The position numbers and the translations under genes are program-made. 64,000 nucleotides of DNA from Agrypnia vestita. Taxonomy: Eukaryota; Arthropoda; Insecta; Trichoptera; Phryganeidae. Location of the stretch: NCBI GenBank assembly GCA_016648135.1, contig JADDOH010004253.1, positions 62,001-126,000 of the forward strand, given 5' to 3'. Positions 53,895 to 64,000 of the stretch are shown here, piece by piece. Each line of letters begins with the position of its first letter. Positions within the stretch are counted from its first letter, which is position 1. The notes under the pieces are model-generated. The model searched no databases and was not told where the DNA came from. It worked only from the letters and a program-made list of their open reading frames with translations.

Positions 53895-54587
53895 AAAAGG
53901 GAAAATTGAGGTGGCAATTCTTTTTAAATACATATTACTTATAAGATCTAGGTTTCACAAATTCCACAGAAATTTCCTTGAATAATAACAGGTTTTTGCC
54001 TTTACACCCCTTATAATGTCGAAATATTTAAGGCGTATATTACAGTCGTTTGACATGTTTAGAAACTGAAATAAACGGGTTTTTTATATGTCTGAAGACA
54101 CTGTGACATAACTCCAACATTCATTTAAAATATCTGTTTGTTTCAATACCTAAATAGTCTAAATATGTTCAGTATCCAGTATCTCTGGCGGCAGCCATCA
54201 CCAACACCAGCACGCCTATGTTTGTACAGCGTAACTACCCTTATACTGAAATTGGTAGCTTTTCCATTCCAAAAATGTTGGACAGTGATGATTGCGTGCA
54301 TTTACGATATTTTCAATTTTAACCGAACACACTGGACGCTTCGGCGCCTGCCACCTACCGGCTTTCACATAAAAGAATTTCGCAACGCGAATTTTGTCGA
54401 AAATCGCATTTTTCAGCGCATGGCGCGGTGGCGATATTTAGCTTTGTGACCAAGATCGAATGAAAATTTATCATATTTTTGTTTCGAATCTATATTATTA
54501 AGCATAATTGTTACACTACTCACTTAAAAAGGTATTTACGAGGACCATTAGTGTACAAAGTCTCCATATTCCTAACAAGAAAACATA
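53895..54587. other. Unassigned
   Basis: A 103-codon frame (54138-54449) has no recognisable domain; its C-terminal part is GC-richer. No other feature. Confidence 0.35.
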
Positions 54588-54589
54588 TA

Positions 54590-55000
54590 CGGGGTGTAAC
54601 AGAACTAGTCCACAACACTTTACAGGTGGATTCCTGCCTTGATTGTAAGTCGAAAATGTTTAAGAAACTATGTCAATAATTATGGAGTTATGCAATATAA
54701 AGTCGAATAAATTGATAAAGGACTTTTGAAAATTGAAAATAGAATTTTTTACAAGGTTTTTATCATTTTACTTGAGTTGTATTGAAGCGAATGAATTTTT
54801 CATAATCGATATAAGTTCCTGTAAAGATACTTCAACTTTTTTTTAAAAATAAGTAAAAATATTTAAAAAAAATGTAAACTTTAATATTTCATATCTCCAT
54901 AACTATTGACGCAGGTCATGGTTACTTGAAAATTTTCGTCTGACTATCAAGGCGGAAATCCACCTGCAAAGTTTTTGCTACTAGCTATGAGACGCCCTTT
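54590..55000. mobile_element. MITE related to 25048-25339
   Basis: Left arm CGGGGTGTAACAGAACTAG, ACAGGTGGATTCCTGCC, TTGATTGTAAGTCGAAAATG pairs with the inverted right arm (TTTGCAGGTGGATTTCCGCC on the minus strand). TA dinucleotides flank it. The arm segment GCCTTGATTRTRAGTCGAAA is shared with the 25-kb MITE, which has shorter ends. Confidence 0.75.
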
Positions 55001-55170
55001 ATATGTAAAAATGCATTGTCATCGGTATGAAGTCAAGATTTCAGCTCAATCAGATGATGCGAAGTGTGTTAATTTTCACTTTCAAGAATTTTCCACTATA
55101 ATATATACATACCACAAGAAACCGAGACCGGTGTTGAAGTTAATACAGAGGATTTAAAAATGGACGCCGT

Positions 55171-56204
55171 CATAGACGTACTATAAATATAGACTAGTTA
55201 CAAACCAAAATATCTGCTACACAGAACGACCACACGAATTACTCTGAAAGTAGACGCACATTGCGGGAGTTGGTCTAGGGGTGTCCAAAATGTATAAATG
55301 TCGGTGCGATATATATTATAAAATATTATAACAATACACAACCCTGTTTATATGTGCATTTTTTTTACACAAATGCTACACTATAAGAAAGAAAGAGAAA
55401 ATACCATAGAATAAATACCGCAATTCGCTACAACTTCATATACATTCATTATTAAAAATTATGTTTTATTGTCCTTTCTTATACGTGGTTATGAAAATAA
55501 TTTCTATCTCTTTCTTACTGATACACTTAGTACGTAATAGAAGACAACAGAAACTAGATGTATTAGGTTTGTTTTTTAGTGGCTAGTCGATTGACGTATT
55601 ATAATAAAGACATGTTATTCCCATACTAGCCGGCTTTCATATGTAGCAAATCGTAGCTGTATATATAATAAATCCTATGTGCCGTTTAGTACATTCTGAG
55701 ATGAACGAATCAATTTGTCAATTTTTCATATAAATAATGGAGATATACTAAAAAAACATTGCCGTTTATCTGTAAAGTCTGCCTAGTAATTATTTAAAAT
55801 ATTTTTTTGTAAATCTTGTCTGTGCAATTATTTTTTATAACAGTTTTATTCGCTTATCTCACAATGTAGGTACTAAAACGTCACTTGGGATTAATTATAT
55901 ATACAGCGACGAAATATTGCATTGAAAGAGACAACAAATCTTATTTCACAAACGCTCTGCGTGTAGACAGAAAAAGCAGATAATTTGAAGTCACGGTGAC
56001 TAAAATAACATACTCATTCTTTCAATAACGATACTCTGTTCATTTTTCAGCGTAGCGTCGTGACCGATCACAAAGAAGGTCCGTTCAATAACAAATGCAA
56101 GTAAGGCAAATTACCCTACTATTGAATTGTCAAGATTTCACGCTTGTAACGTATCTACAATTTATTATATCATTGGGCTAGTCTATATTTATAGTACGTC
56201 TATG
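55171..56204. mobile_element. Non-autonomous hAT-like element, 1034 bp
   Basis: Inverted ends are identical for 27 bp, starting CATAGACGTACTATAAATAT and continuing AGACTAG. Flanks GACGCCGT (55163-55170) and GACGCCAT (56205-56212) form an 8-bp duplication with one change. Eight-base duplications and CA-starting ends fit hAT. No transposase frame is present inside; the interior is AT-rich. Confidence 0.8.
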
Positions 56205-56212
56205 GACGCCAT

Positions 56213-56810
56213 ACGTGACGCAGCGGTAGTTCGCTCGCACATATGTGGGTTAGTTCTCACTTGAAGAGAAATGATTGATGAGGTCCGGTAATTACATCCT
56301 CGATTTATTTCCTTTGAGGGACGCCCGCTTTTGAAGTCGAAGGGCGAGAGAACTGGCACCCGCGCGTCGGTGTTGCCAGTTCTCTGGGCGAGCTAGCCGC
56401 GGAACTCAAACAAAATGTGCATTATGCGGCCGGCTGATCGACGGCTCTGCGGTGTCGGGGGTTATTGTTCAAAGAATATTCTGGAATCGATAAAGTTTGA
56501 CTCGTGATTGAAGCGACAGAAGATTGATACGTCAGAGCGATTTCCATGGTTCATTTGTTAGAAAATGGTTGCTCAGCATTGTAATTTCCGTAGGTAACTA
56601 TAGGTCTTATCATATGAGCTTGCAATTGAGTTAGTGTGGGTACAGTGCGTAGTACGCGCATTGTTTCGTTGTGTCAAGTTTACGGCTACGAGAGGGGCGT
56701 ATCCGTGACACAACCAAACAATGCGTGTATTGCAATTGCTTACATGAAAAGATGAATCAATGATAAATTATAGAAGTCTCACAGAGACGAAGACGAAGGG
56801 TATGAGAAAA
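56213..56810. other. Unassigned; tRNA-like scrap and a shared repeat
   Basis: 56215-56265 (GTGACGCAGCGGTAGTTCGC, GTGGGTTAGTTCTC) resembles A- and B-box sequence of a tRNA-derived SINE but is not a tRNA. 56610-56645 repeats 15830-15865. 56330-56470 is GC-rich. Confidence 0.4.
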
Positions 56811-56811
56811 G

Positions 56812-57385
56812 CGGATGGATCAGGGCTTACAACCTGGATGAGTTGGCTTAAGTGATCACTCTACATAATGCAACGTTCACCAATTGCACCGTAAGAACAT
56901 CCACACATTATCAATTTTTTTTAAATTCTATATATATGTTCGAATCTAGAATTCGAAGAATATACTTCGAACATACTTTCATACAAAAATATTAAATGAA
57001 AACACCTATACTTAATGTTTATTTGATGTAAACGTCTAGTGCAAAAATATATACATGTCAACGTAGATGTGTATGTGTTATTTGTGGACTACGAAAAATA
57101 TTTTAAAAAAGACTAACATACGAAGCTAATGCAGCTATTAAAAGAAAAAAGGAATCGGTGATAATGCCATCCGCATCATCAAAAATCTGAACTGGAACCA
57201 TCGTCTCACAAAGATGAAGCTATTTATTTGAGAAACTGTTTATATATTTCAATGGATGGCTCAGGGCTTCCAAACTATATGAGCTGGCCAAAGCGATCAC
57301 TCAACACAATGTAACGTTCACCAATTCCATCGTAAAAACATCCACACATTATCATTTTTTTTGAAAATTGTATATATACTCCAAA
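56812..57385. repeat. Direct duplication flanking an RT fragment
   Basis: 56812-56943 and 57252-57385 share GGATGGMTCAGGGCTT, CAACACAATGTAACGTTCAC-like and ACATCCACACATTATCA blocks at a spacing of about 440 bp. The RT fragment at 57062-57240 lies between them. Confidence 0.75.
57062..57240 (+). pseudogene. LINE RT catalytic-block relic (RTE-like)
   Basis: VYVLFVDYEKYFKK, a stop, TKLMQLLKEK, then after a frameshift GIGDNAIRIIKNLNWNHRLT. This is RT block 'FvDyEKAFDrv.h..L...L...Gi...ii..lY.nq' of RTE-type LINEs. Aspartate 6 of this block, the first catalytic Asp (FVDYEK), is kept. Too short and broken to be functional. Confidence 0.8.
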
Positions 57386-58548
57386 TCTGAAAACCTTTCA
57401 TAATTCGAAGGAACTATACTAGAGACATCTCTGTAGTGCTTCTCGTGAAATAGTATACATAGATTTCGCAGCTGGTAATGATACCTCTGTATTTATAAAA
57501 TCTTGATTGATATTGTAAGACATCTATAATTTATCTTAATTAATCATTATTCCTCTGCGGACAAATCCAGTAATTGTGTTCTCAGAACATACATATAAAA
57601 AATTGTTTAAGGAATATTAGATTTTCCGATGACAGCGCTATTTACAGATAATGCCCATGACCTTCAAACACTGGTTTAAAGGTAAATGAATCAAAGAACA
57701 GGTATAGCGTAAAACTAAATTGTTAAAAGTGTCAAAAAGATCGCTTCCTACATCAAATATAATCGTGAACAATGAACCAATGAATGAGTCACGCAAGATA
57801 TTAGGTTGAAAGAAAAATGGAATCCATCTCAAAAAGTAAGAGCTCGAAAAGAAACGGGAAGATGTGCGTTTCTCAGAATAAATCCTTTATTCTCTAACCG
57901 AGACCTAAGATTTGACAGACAAATCTTAGGTCTTACCAAACCAACTCATAATCCATTGGAAAATAAGTAGAGGAAGAGGCTGCCTCTCATGGCTGGAATA
58001 GAGTCATGATGGCTGATTTTCAAAGCAGCTTCTTTATTTCTTAAACAATCACAGCTTATAATATAGAAATAAAAATATACCAACATTCAACTATAAATGA
58101 CTTTTTGATTTAACTTTTGGCTTTCCCTGAAAACTTCCAACCAGAGCACCAAGTGGACCAAAACACGAGCAGTGAAATTTTGATTACGTAATCAACGCCA
58201 TTTATGTCAAAATTGCGCGTGTATATGACAAATGTAAGGATTTCCAGAAAAAAAAGAAGAAATAACACATTTGTGACAGTACATGTCCAACCCTGTGCCA
58301 TGTGTCTATCGTCCGACCCAGCGATTTGTTCACATTAACATAATAAAAACCTTCGCGCCGTAAACATACGAGAACAAACGGATCGAGCTAAGGAGACGGG
58401 CAATGCTATACCAGTCGGGCCTATGCCGTAACATTAGGCAGATCTGCGCCGCGTAACATCAAAATTTATTTGTTCCATATTCACCTTCCTTAGGGCCGCT
58501 TATTTTAATCCATGATTCCATTATTATCCACTGGTCACGCCTCGTCTT
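57386..58548. other. Unassigned; hairpin at 57901-57933
   Basis: AGACCTAAGATTTG and its exact complement flank ACAGA (57901-57933), a perfect 14-bp hairpin. Nothing else recognised. Confidence 0.45.
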
Positions 58549-58551
58549 CTA

Positions 58552-58769
58552 CGGTCGCCCTCCCTTTCTGGCGCCGTCAACATCTGCATTATATATCTTT
58601 CTTACCATTCTTTCTTGATTCATTCGCTCTGCTTGCCCAAACCACCTGAGCGACCCTGTATTAATTCTATGAATTATGCTAAGATCGGCTTTACATTCAT
58701 TCCTATTATCTTCATTCTTAAATCTATCATAAATGGATTTGCCACACATACGTCTACACTTAGTACTTA
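58552..58769 (-). pseudogene. LINE ORF2 C-terminal relic
   Basis: Minus strand: CRRMCGKSIYDRFKNEDNRN, GSLRWFGQAERMNQERMVRK, IYNADVDGARKGGRP, then a stop followed by KTRRDQW. This matches the 'LRWfGHveRM.e.R..k.iy.aevdG.R.rGRPr..W' tail of RTE-like LINEs, otherwise well preserved. Confidence 0.8.
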
Positions 58770-58844
58770 ATTAGTTGTTCACCTCCCGTACATTTATTTT
58801 TTATTTTATTATACTTTGAACTTATAATTTTTGGTATACATTGT

Positions 58845-58900
58845 AAAATAAAAGGGACCATTGGCCACGAAACATGTTGGCACTAATTAGTAGTATATTC
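58845..58900 (+). ncRNA. PLE tail with hammerhead-like remnant
   Basis: AAGGGACCATTGGCCACGAAA and CATGTTGGCAC. Stem II and GAAAC (58869-58873) are visible but the CTGANGA core is lost (ATAAAAGG). Confidence 0.45.
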
Positions 58901-58904
58901 TTGT

Positions 58905-59642
58905 TAATTGTATTAATAATACCACCACAAAGTCATTTTACATTTATTGAAGAAATATTTTTTGTTGGGAGGTTGAGCTGAGGGGGATTTGACTTCGGGA
59001 AGTCGGACTATCAGCATGGCATGTAGTTGACTGTCTGAAAGTCATCTGACAAGAATTTGACTCAATTCCTTTTTTGCTACTTTTCGGAACGTACAAATAT
59101 ATATTTTTAATCTTTGAATGTGTGAATTTGTAGAGTATTTATGAGTACCTACTAAATGAGCAAACGTATTTGTTTGGTAACTTTTCATACAATTTCTGTT
59201 AAATAGAACTTACAATTATACGTACTTGGAATAATATAATTTAGTATAACAGTCACTGATTATTGGAACAATTTAACATAAATTGCTTTTGTCTATAAAT
59301 TACAAAATGCATTATGCTAATTGAATTTGAATTATAATAAATAATGATGATTGTGGTACCAACGCGTGGTTAAACATTATTCGTAATAGCAGATTGTGCA
59401 ACGTACCTACTTACGATATTTCAAATTAATCAAGCGACATTAATTATTTATTAATATCTATGGCAACATATATGCATTTTGACAGTGTGGATTCAATTTT
59501 TTTAAAACAATTTTTAATTTACCTTTTTGGAAGTTATAAGCATGACAGGAACGGTTTTTATGCAGGATTTAAAGTGTGTTGTATTTTTTAATATCAAGAA
59601 TTAGGGGGAGGAGTATTTTTTGTTTAGCGCAGACTTTAAATA
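58905..59642. other. Unassigned AT-rich stretch
   Basis: Nothing recognised. Confidence 0.4.
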
Positions 59643-59645
59643 ATA

Positions 59646-59788
59646 CAGTTGCCGGCAAACTTATTGAAATTTTTTGGCGTAGTGGGGAAATGCGCAGAAG
59701 ACGAAATTTGGGTCTCTTTGGTGGAATGGTACATGCGCAAACTTTCCCCCACTACGCCGTAAAATTTCAAGATGTTTGTCGGCTACTG
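59646..59788. mobile_element. 143-bp palindromic MITE, copy 2
   Basis: TA on both sides (59644-59645, 59789-59790). Same length and central sequence (GGAATGGTACATGCGCAAAC) as 22765-22907. The left arm has a few changes (AACTTATTGAAATTTTTTGG) and the right arm is nearly identical to copy 1. Confidence 0.9.
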
Positions 59789-59844
59789 TACCTACCATAG
59801 GTACCTATGGATAAGGTTTGAAATAATATTCATCACATCCCGAT

Positions 59845-60005
59845 TTTCATAATTTCGTTATCAGTCCGTCCGTCCGTCGTTACTTCGTATAATGTCAGTA
59901 AGTACAAAAACTCTTTTTTTCTTTTTTCTTTATAAATAAATAAATACTTATTCTTAAGGAACCGAGATGTAAAAGTATCATCATTTTTGACGGCTTACAG
60001 ATAGT
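59845..60005 (-). repeat. ACTAGCTGTAACCC-type repeat, minus copy
   Basis: AATTTCGTTATCAGTCCGTC and (CGTC)n at the left, CATTTTTGACGGCTTACAG at 59981-59999; inverted form of the family at 9376-9590. Confidence 0.6.
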
Positions 60006-60009
60006 CTTA

Positions 60010-60980
60010 GTAATAATAATGACTTTGTCGATGCTCTTTATCAGCTGAAACTACGAGGTGAAGAAAATAAACGTTGTTTAAGTTTTAAGTGTATATTTTA
60101 TTATATTAATATACTTTAAGGCCACCAAGAAATTTTGTAAAATTTAAAAAATGGTTTTAAAATAATTTATATCAAAGTGTTTAATTTATATTCAGTTTTC
60201 ATTTTCTTTTTATGCTTGGGGACTTACAAATGTTTGGTGAAAATTTCAAGAAAAAATTCAAAAAATAACAAAGCTGATAATAGTGGCATCTCTTTGTTGA
60301 TTACGCCCCTCGCAACACGGCGCCGCGCTACATGCTACGGGCTCTTTCATAATAGAAACATTAGACATATTTTTATTATGTTTGTGAAGAGTGCTTGATG
60401 ATACGGGAATCCAAAATAAGTTGATTTTGTGTAAGTTGAAAAATTTCGCGATTTATTTATTACTCAATTTTCAAACTCGTTTTACTCGAAACCATGTTTT
60501 AAAAATCGGTGACCAAAATATCTCGGCAACCACTGAAATTTAACTTAACTTTCCGCCAATGTTAAATATTTTTTAATAAAAAAAATCAAGCATATTTATT
60601 AAAGTATGTACTTTCATGGAGAAATGATAACTCGTATAGGTTTCCTTAAAAGAATTCTCAAAATTTGCCTTTTTTCACGCTTCGTAGTAAGTACTCCCCC
60701 TTAACGTAACATATCAGCGTGGATCAAAGTATTGCGGACTAACTCTGCTATACCTAGTTATATGTTATATGTATAGTTATATTATTTAATGTTCACATAA
60801 TTTCGTTAGCACTAAATCTCTATTACTTATCATCTTTACAATCGAATACCACACACAATTAACGTCACAATAACGGTTTATTTCATCACTATTTTTTATA
60901 TTTTTTCGATTATCATATATCACGATTATATCGATGACCTTAAATATCACCTATGCTCTATAAACACTTTTGAAAAGGAA
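60010..60980. other. Unassigned
   Basis: No supported ORF; a short GC-rich patch at 60300-60345 only. Confidence 0.35.
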
Positions 60981-60984
60981 ATCG

Positions 60985-61145
60985 GCGGCCCTCGTAGCCA
61001 AGTGAGCACGACTCTGGCTTCTCACACCGAGGGTTCGATTCCCGGTGAGGTCATAATTAATCTATGTGATTTACTCAAGCCTGGTGTTTTGTGATGTATT
61101 TAGTTTCTGTAATTAGGCCTCTTGGCCTGTTGAAGCGTAAAAAAT
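60985..61145 (+). mobile_element. tRNA-derived SINE
   Basis: A-box region TAGCCAAGTGAG (60995-61006), B-box GGTTCGATTCC (61032-61042), then a non-tRNA body TGTGATTTACTCAAGCCTGG and an A-rich tail. The minus-strand fragment at 20266-20350 is another copy. The acceptor stem is not maintained. Confidence 0.8.
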
Positions 61146-61149
61146 AATA

Positions 61150-61622
61150 AAAATGTAACCCATAAAAACCAAGTTTTTATTTCACTCTCTTTCTCGTTTA
61201 CTACTTGAAACATTTTTTTCGCTTAACCTACGTGTTGGGCTTCGGTCGGACGACGCTACGAAAGGGAGTAATAAAAAATTTCCAAAAATCCAAAATTATA
61301 CTTTAATCAGGTTTCGCGTCTACCAGACGCGTTGAAATATTTTCAAACAACTTAATAAGTTGTATGACGCATAGAAATATTTTCATATAACTTAATAAGT
61401 TGAATGAAAAAACAATTCAAAATTTGAAAAATCCAAAAATATATTAAATTTTCTTAACGAAAATTTGATAGATCTTCTTGATTGTCGCCACGAGTCTGCT
61501 TGCAAAGTTTCAGCTCGATTGGATCACGGGAAAGGGGTTTAAAATGGATCCAAAGTTTTTTGTCAGACATGAAGACAAGCAGACGCCACGAGTTAATATA
61601 GAGGGAGTAAAAAAGAAGTTAA
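61150..61622 (+). repeat. Dispersed repeat R, copy 2
   Basis: AACCCATAAAAACCAAG at the start, GATAGATCTTCTTGATTGTC and GATTGGATCACGGGAAAGGG near the end, finishing GCAGACGCCACGAGTTAAT. An internal duplication of GAAATATTTTCA(A/T)A at 61335 and 61373 is present. Homologous to 26537-27066. Confidence 0.75.
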
Positions 61623-61664
61623 TTAATTACATGCTCCCCAAAAAAATTGGTTTTAAAGAACATT

Positions 61665-61735
61665 ATAAAATTAGCTGCAACTCGTCAAAAATGACGGAAT
61701 ATTGGTTAGCGTCTTTGCTAAGCCCTAGTATATAT
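61665..61735 (+). repeat. ACTAGCTGTAACCC-type fragment
   Basis: TTAGCTGCAACTCGTCAAAA matches the head of the family at 9376. Short. Confidence 0.45.
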
Positions 61736-61869
61736 TTTTAGCATCTTTTTGGCGCACATCGAAGAGGCGGCCAGTATTGTATGTATTTGTAAAGCTATTA
61801 ACTGTATCCTCTGTATTATTATTAAGGTTTTTCCAAAAATATTTGTATATAAACTCAAGAATAATAGCT

Positions 61870-61960
61870 ATGTTTATCAGTTGATAATGGCCTAAACAGC
61901 CGAAACGATCGTCCTGTAAGAGACTAATAAAATATTGAACTCTTATAAAAAACATTGTGT
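61870..61960 (+). ncRNA. PLE tail with hammerhead-like remnant
   Basis: TTGATAATGGCCTAAACAGC then CGAAACGATCG. The core TTGATAA differs from CTGATGA at two positions, the GGC/GCC stem II is short, GAAAC lies at 61902-61906. Confidence 0.5.
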
Positions 61961-62084
61961 TTTTTTGAATTTTTATATTTAAAATAATGGAGTTCTTTGC
62001 AATAAATAACGTCAGTGTTCAAAAAATTAAAACATTTTTATTGTTTATATTTTTTTTTATCGATTTTTGCGCGGTATGATCGAT

Positions 62085-62425
62085 AATCCTGAAATTATGC
62101 AGAGCATTGGTTTGTATGTTCCTGATAATTACATTAGACATCGTCAGCATAGATTGTTCACATTCCAATATACAGGACCAACTTGCCGATGGTTATGCCT
62201 GTTGGAAGAGCCACAGCTATGCTGAACAAAATCGCTTTGGGTATTGATATATTCCATGTGTCTGAGGGGGTTTTCCGAAGCGGGATTCTCCTACACCTTT
62301 GACCAGATTTTATGCTATTTTTAATTTGTTAAATATTTTTATTTTGATGTATATTTCCTAATATCTGCCTTAAACATTTTGTTTGTAATGTACATATTAT
62401 CAAATAAATTGAATTAAATTGAAAA
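62085..62425 (+). pseudogene. LINE 3' end (CR1/Jockey/I-group-like)
   Basis: Frameshifted translation: YVPDNYIRHRQHRLFTFQYT, then RATAMLNKIALGIDIFHVSE followed by GVFRSG. 'YnlRxxxxl.vp..rt......p..r...llN.....iDiF....xxfk' is the extreme C-terminus of many Jockey/CR1/I-type ORF2 proteins. The 3' UTR ends in TAAATTGAATTAAATTGAA at about 62425, a simple-sequence tail. Confidence 0.7.
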
Positions 62426-62429
62426 AACG

Positions 62430-63044
62430 TGCATACGGAGTCTATAAAAGCCGAGAGATCTCATAGGATCAAAATATTTGTGTTTAAGATATAAAAATAT
62501 AATATCTCAGAGATTATCTCGAGTTAAAAATGTTATCCATGAACAGTGGCATTACAGACATACAAAATGCCACAAAATAATATATACATAATATTATACA
62601 CTGTTTATTAGTGTGATATGTAAAGTTATCTTCCCCTTACATCGTGGCCCGTCTTGTACTTCTCAAACGAAATCGTAAATTAATATAACCGACAGTTAAC
62701 CAGTACGTGACGACGTCAGCATGATTAAGTGTGCGGTTTAAACATCGCTGTATATCCTCCAGTTAGCTGGTTAGAGTGACATGTTATAAATCTATTAACC
62801 ATTACATTTCCAGAATGTAAGTTGCTCGTTACTTAAGCAAATCCTTTCACCTCCCTGTATTCGAAAGTTGTAATAATATATTTGTTACCGGTTTCAAAAA
62901 TATTATTATGCTTCCGATAAGTAAGAAAGAGAAAAATTGACGAAAATTCCAAAATATTTTTATGAACTTGATTATCAAATTTACTGTTTCTAGAGATAAG
63001 TTTGTAGAATTCTTATGTGACATGAATGTTATTTGAGTTCTACA
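62430..63044. other. Unassigned AT-rich stretch
   Basis: Nothing recognised; the 106-codon minus-strand frame at 62847-63167 overlaps the end of the Tc1 derivative and is not supported. Confidence 0.4.
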
Positions 63045-63046
63045 AT

Positions 63047-63837
63047 CAGTAGCAAGCACAGAAATGTGTCGCAAAAATTTTATAAAACTTTTTATTCCCA
63101 TTTTGTGAAATGCATTGTTCCCATAAAACTGAGTGCATTTTCCAAGACGACTGTGCGATTCCATCAATTAAAATCTGTATGTATTCTTTTTTTCTAAAAG
63201 TATATTTTGTTATGAACATAAATAAAAATTTAAAAAACTAACTTTTCAAGTAATTTTTATATCAAAAATTTTGGAATAAAAAATTAATGGAATAATACAT
63301 TTCGTTAGCCTGGTAACAGTCCTGATTTGAATCCTATGGAGAAACTGTGGCATTAAATAACCATTGATATAAATATATCGAAGCTTTCGTCAAAGAAAAA
63401 CCTCAACAAAATTATTAAAAACGGATGGTATGAGAAAATTTCAGAAGATTATCTCCAAAATTTAGTGTATTCCATGTATTCAAATCGTGTTACAAATTTA
63501 CGAGGACCAACAGAACACTAATTATTTTTGTTTTTTTAGCTTATCGTAAAACAATTATCAAAACACGTAAATTTTTAATTAAAAAGTAGTTGATGAAAAA
63601 AACATTTTTGTAGTAATTATTTTTTTCCAAAAAAGTATAAGAAAGACTAAAAACTTAAAAACACCCTCTTTATTATTTTTACTTTAGCTAAAATGTATAT
63701 TTGTTACTTTTCCCGTTTAAACATTCTTACGTTATAATTTAAAGTGAAAAGGGATTGATAAAGAATTGACAAAAATACGACATATTATAAGAAAAATATT
63801 AGTTTGTGGGGTGGACACATTTCTGTGCTCGCTACTG
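63047..63837 (+). mobile_element. Tc1-like element, internally deleted, 791 bp
   Basis: Ends CAGTAGCAAGCACAGAAATG and, inverted, CAGTAGCGAGCACAGAAATG, continuing TGT, followed by TA at the right (63838-63839). The left flanking dinucleotide has changed. Only the transposase C-terminus remains inside. Full Tc1-like elements are about 1.6 kb. Confidence 0.85.
63309..63521 (+). pseudogene. Tc1-like transposase C-terminus
   Basis: PGNSPDLNPMEKLWH, a stop, then KSKNLNKIIKNGW-type sequence, EKISEDYLQNLVYSMYSNRV and a stop after RGPTEH. 'SPDLNPiEnlW' holds the last catalytic acid (Glu in DDE/D34E Tc1 enzymes, here in MEKLW), and 'I..eyl.nLv.SMp.R' is the usual end. One internal stop and the loss of the first two-thirds make it inactive. 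Confidence 0.88.
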
Positions 63838-63896
63838 TATATGAAACAAAAAAATTTAGTTTCGATTCTACTCGTTTTATTTACTTGAGATGTCTT

Positions 63897-64000
63897 TTGC
63901 CTTATGAGGACATTATCACAATTTAATTTAACGTATTGTAACGATGTATAACGATAACGTATTGCCTTATGAGGACATTATCACGATTTAATATAACGTA
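63897..64000. repeat. Tandem repeat, period 65 bp, cut by window end
   Basis: TTGCCTTATGAGGACATTAT starts at 63897 and again at 63962 with two changes in the visible part. The array may continue beyond the window. Confidence 0.85.

Overview
The window looks like repeat-rich, AT-rich intergenic or intronic DNA from an insect. The evidence is indirect: insect-type transposon families (mariner, Transib, hAT, Tc1, Penelope-like, RTE- and Jockey/CR1-like LINEs), short TTAGG-type repeats at 7596-7612 and 30908-30940, eukaryotic splice and TATA signals, and no operons or ribosome binding sites. The order cannot be fixed from this sequence. No conventional host gene was recognised; the only other coding-like segment is a short MADF-like ORF at 41463-41717.

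The best-preserved elements are an apparently complete mariner (42811-44097, TA duplication, intact 339-residue D,D34D transposase); a 1182-bp Transib-type element (39842-41023) with CACGGTG ends and a perfect CGGCG target duplication, holding a transposase C-terminal mini-gene that could be spliced; a 1034-bp hAT-like element with a 7/8-matching 8-bp duplication (55171-56204); two 143-bp MITEs of equal length (22765-22907, 59646-59788); an internally deleted Tc1 relative (63047-63837); and a 4557-bp insertion with TGTAACG/CGTTACA ends and an AGAC duplication that interrupts a ~152-bp satellite array (48567-53893).

Layout. 1-13 kb: AT-rich filler, an LTR-like promoter repeat (3195-3775), a minisatellite-bearing element (6614-7418) and a Jockey-like RT relic (11888-12320, minus). 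13-24 kb: two Penelope-like relics with GIY-YIG endonuclease ends (13785-14580, 18390-19015), a decayed mariner (16434-17385), SINEs and LINE tails. 24-38 kb: an RTE LINE 3' end, MITEs, further copies of the same repeats, a dense heat-shock-element array (28775-28955), and LINE relics. 38-46 kb: the Transib, a MADF-like ORF, a 30-bp perfect palindrome and the mariner cluster. 46-54 kb: the interrupted satellite. 54-64 kb: MITE, hAT, LINE fragments, SINE and Tc1 derivative.

Two signals run across the window. First, seventeen short segments resemble PLE-type hammerhead ribozymes (CUGANGA, stem II, GAAA, short palindromic stem III), several next to PLE coding relics and three times as inverted pairs. 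Second, an LTR-like repeat family with a TATA box and HSE-like GAA/TTC motifs occurs five times, and a separate 180-bp stretch carries runs of up to six perfect alternating GAA/TTC units. The genes do not form a pathway; the window is a record of successive transposon insertions.
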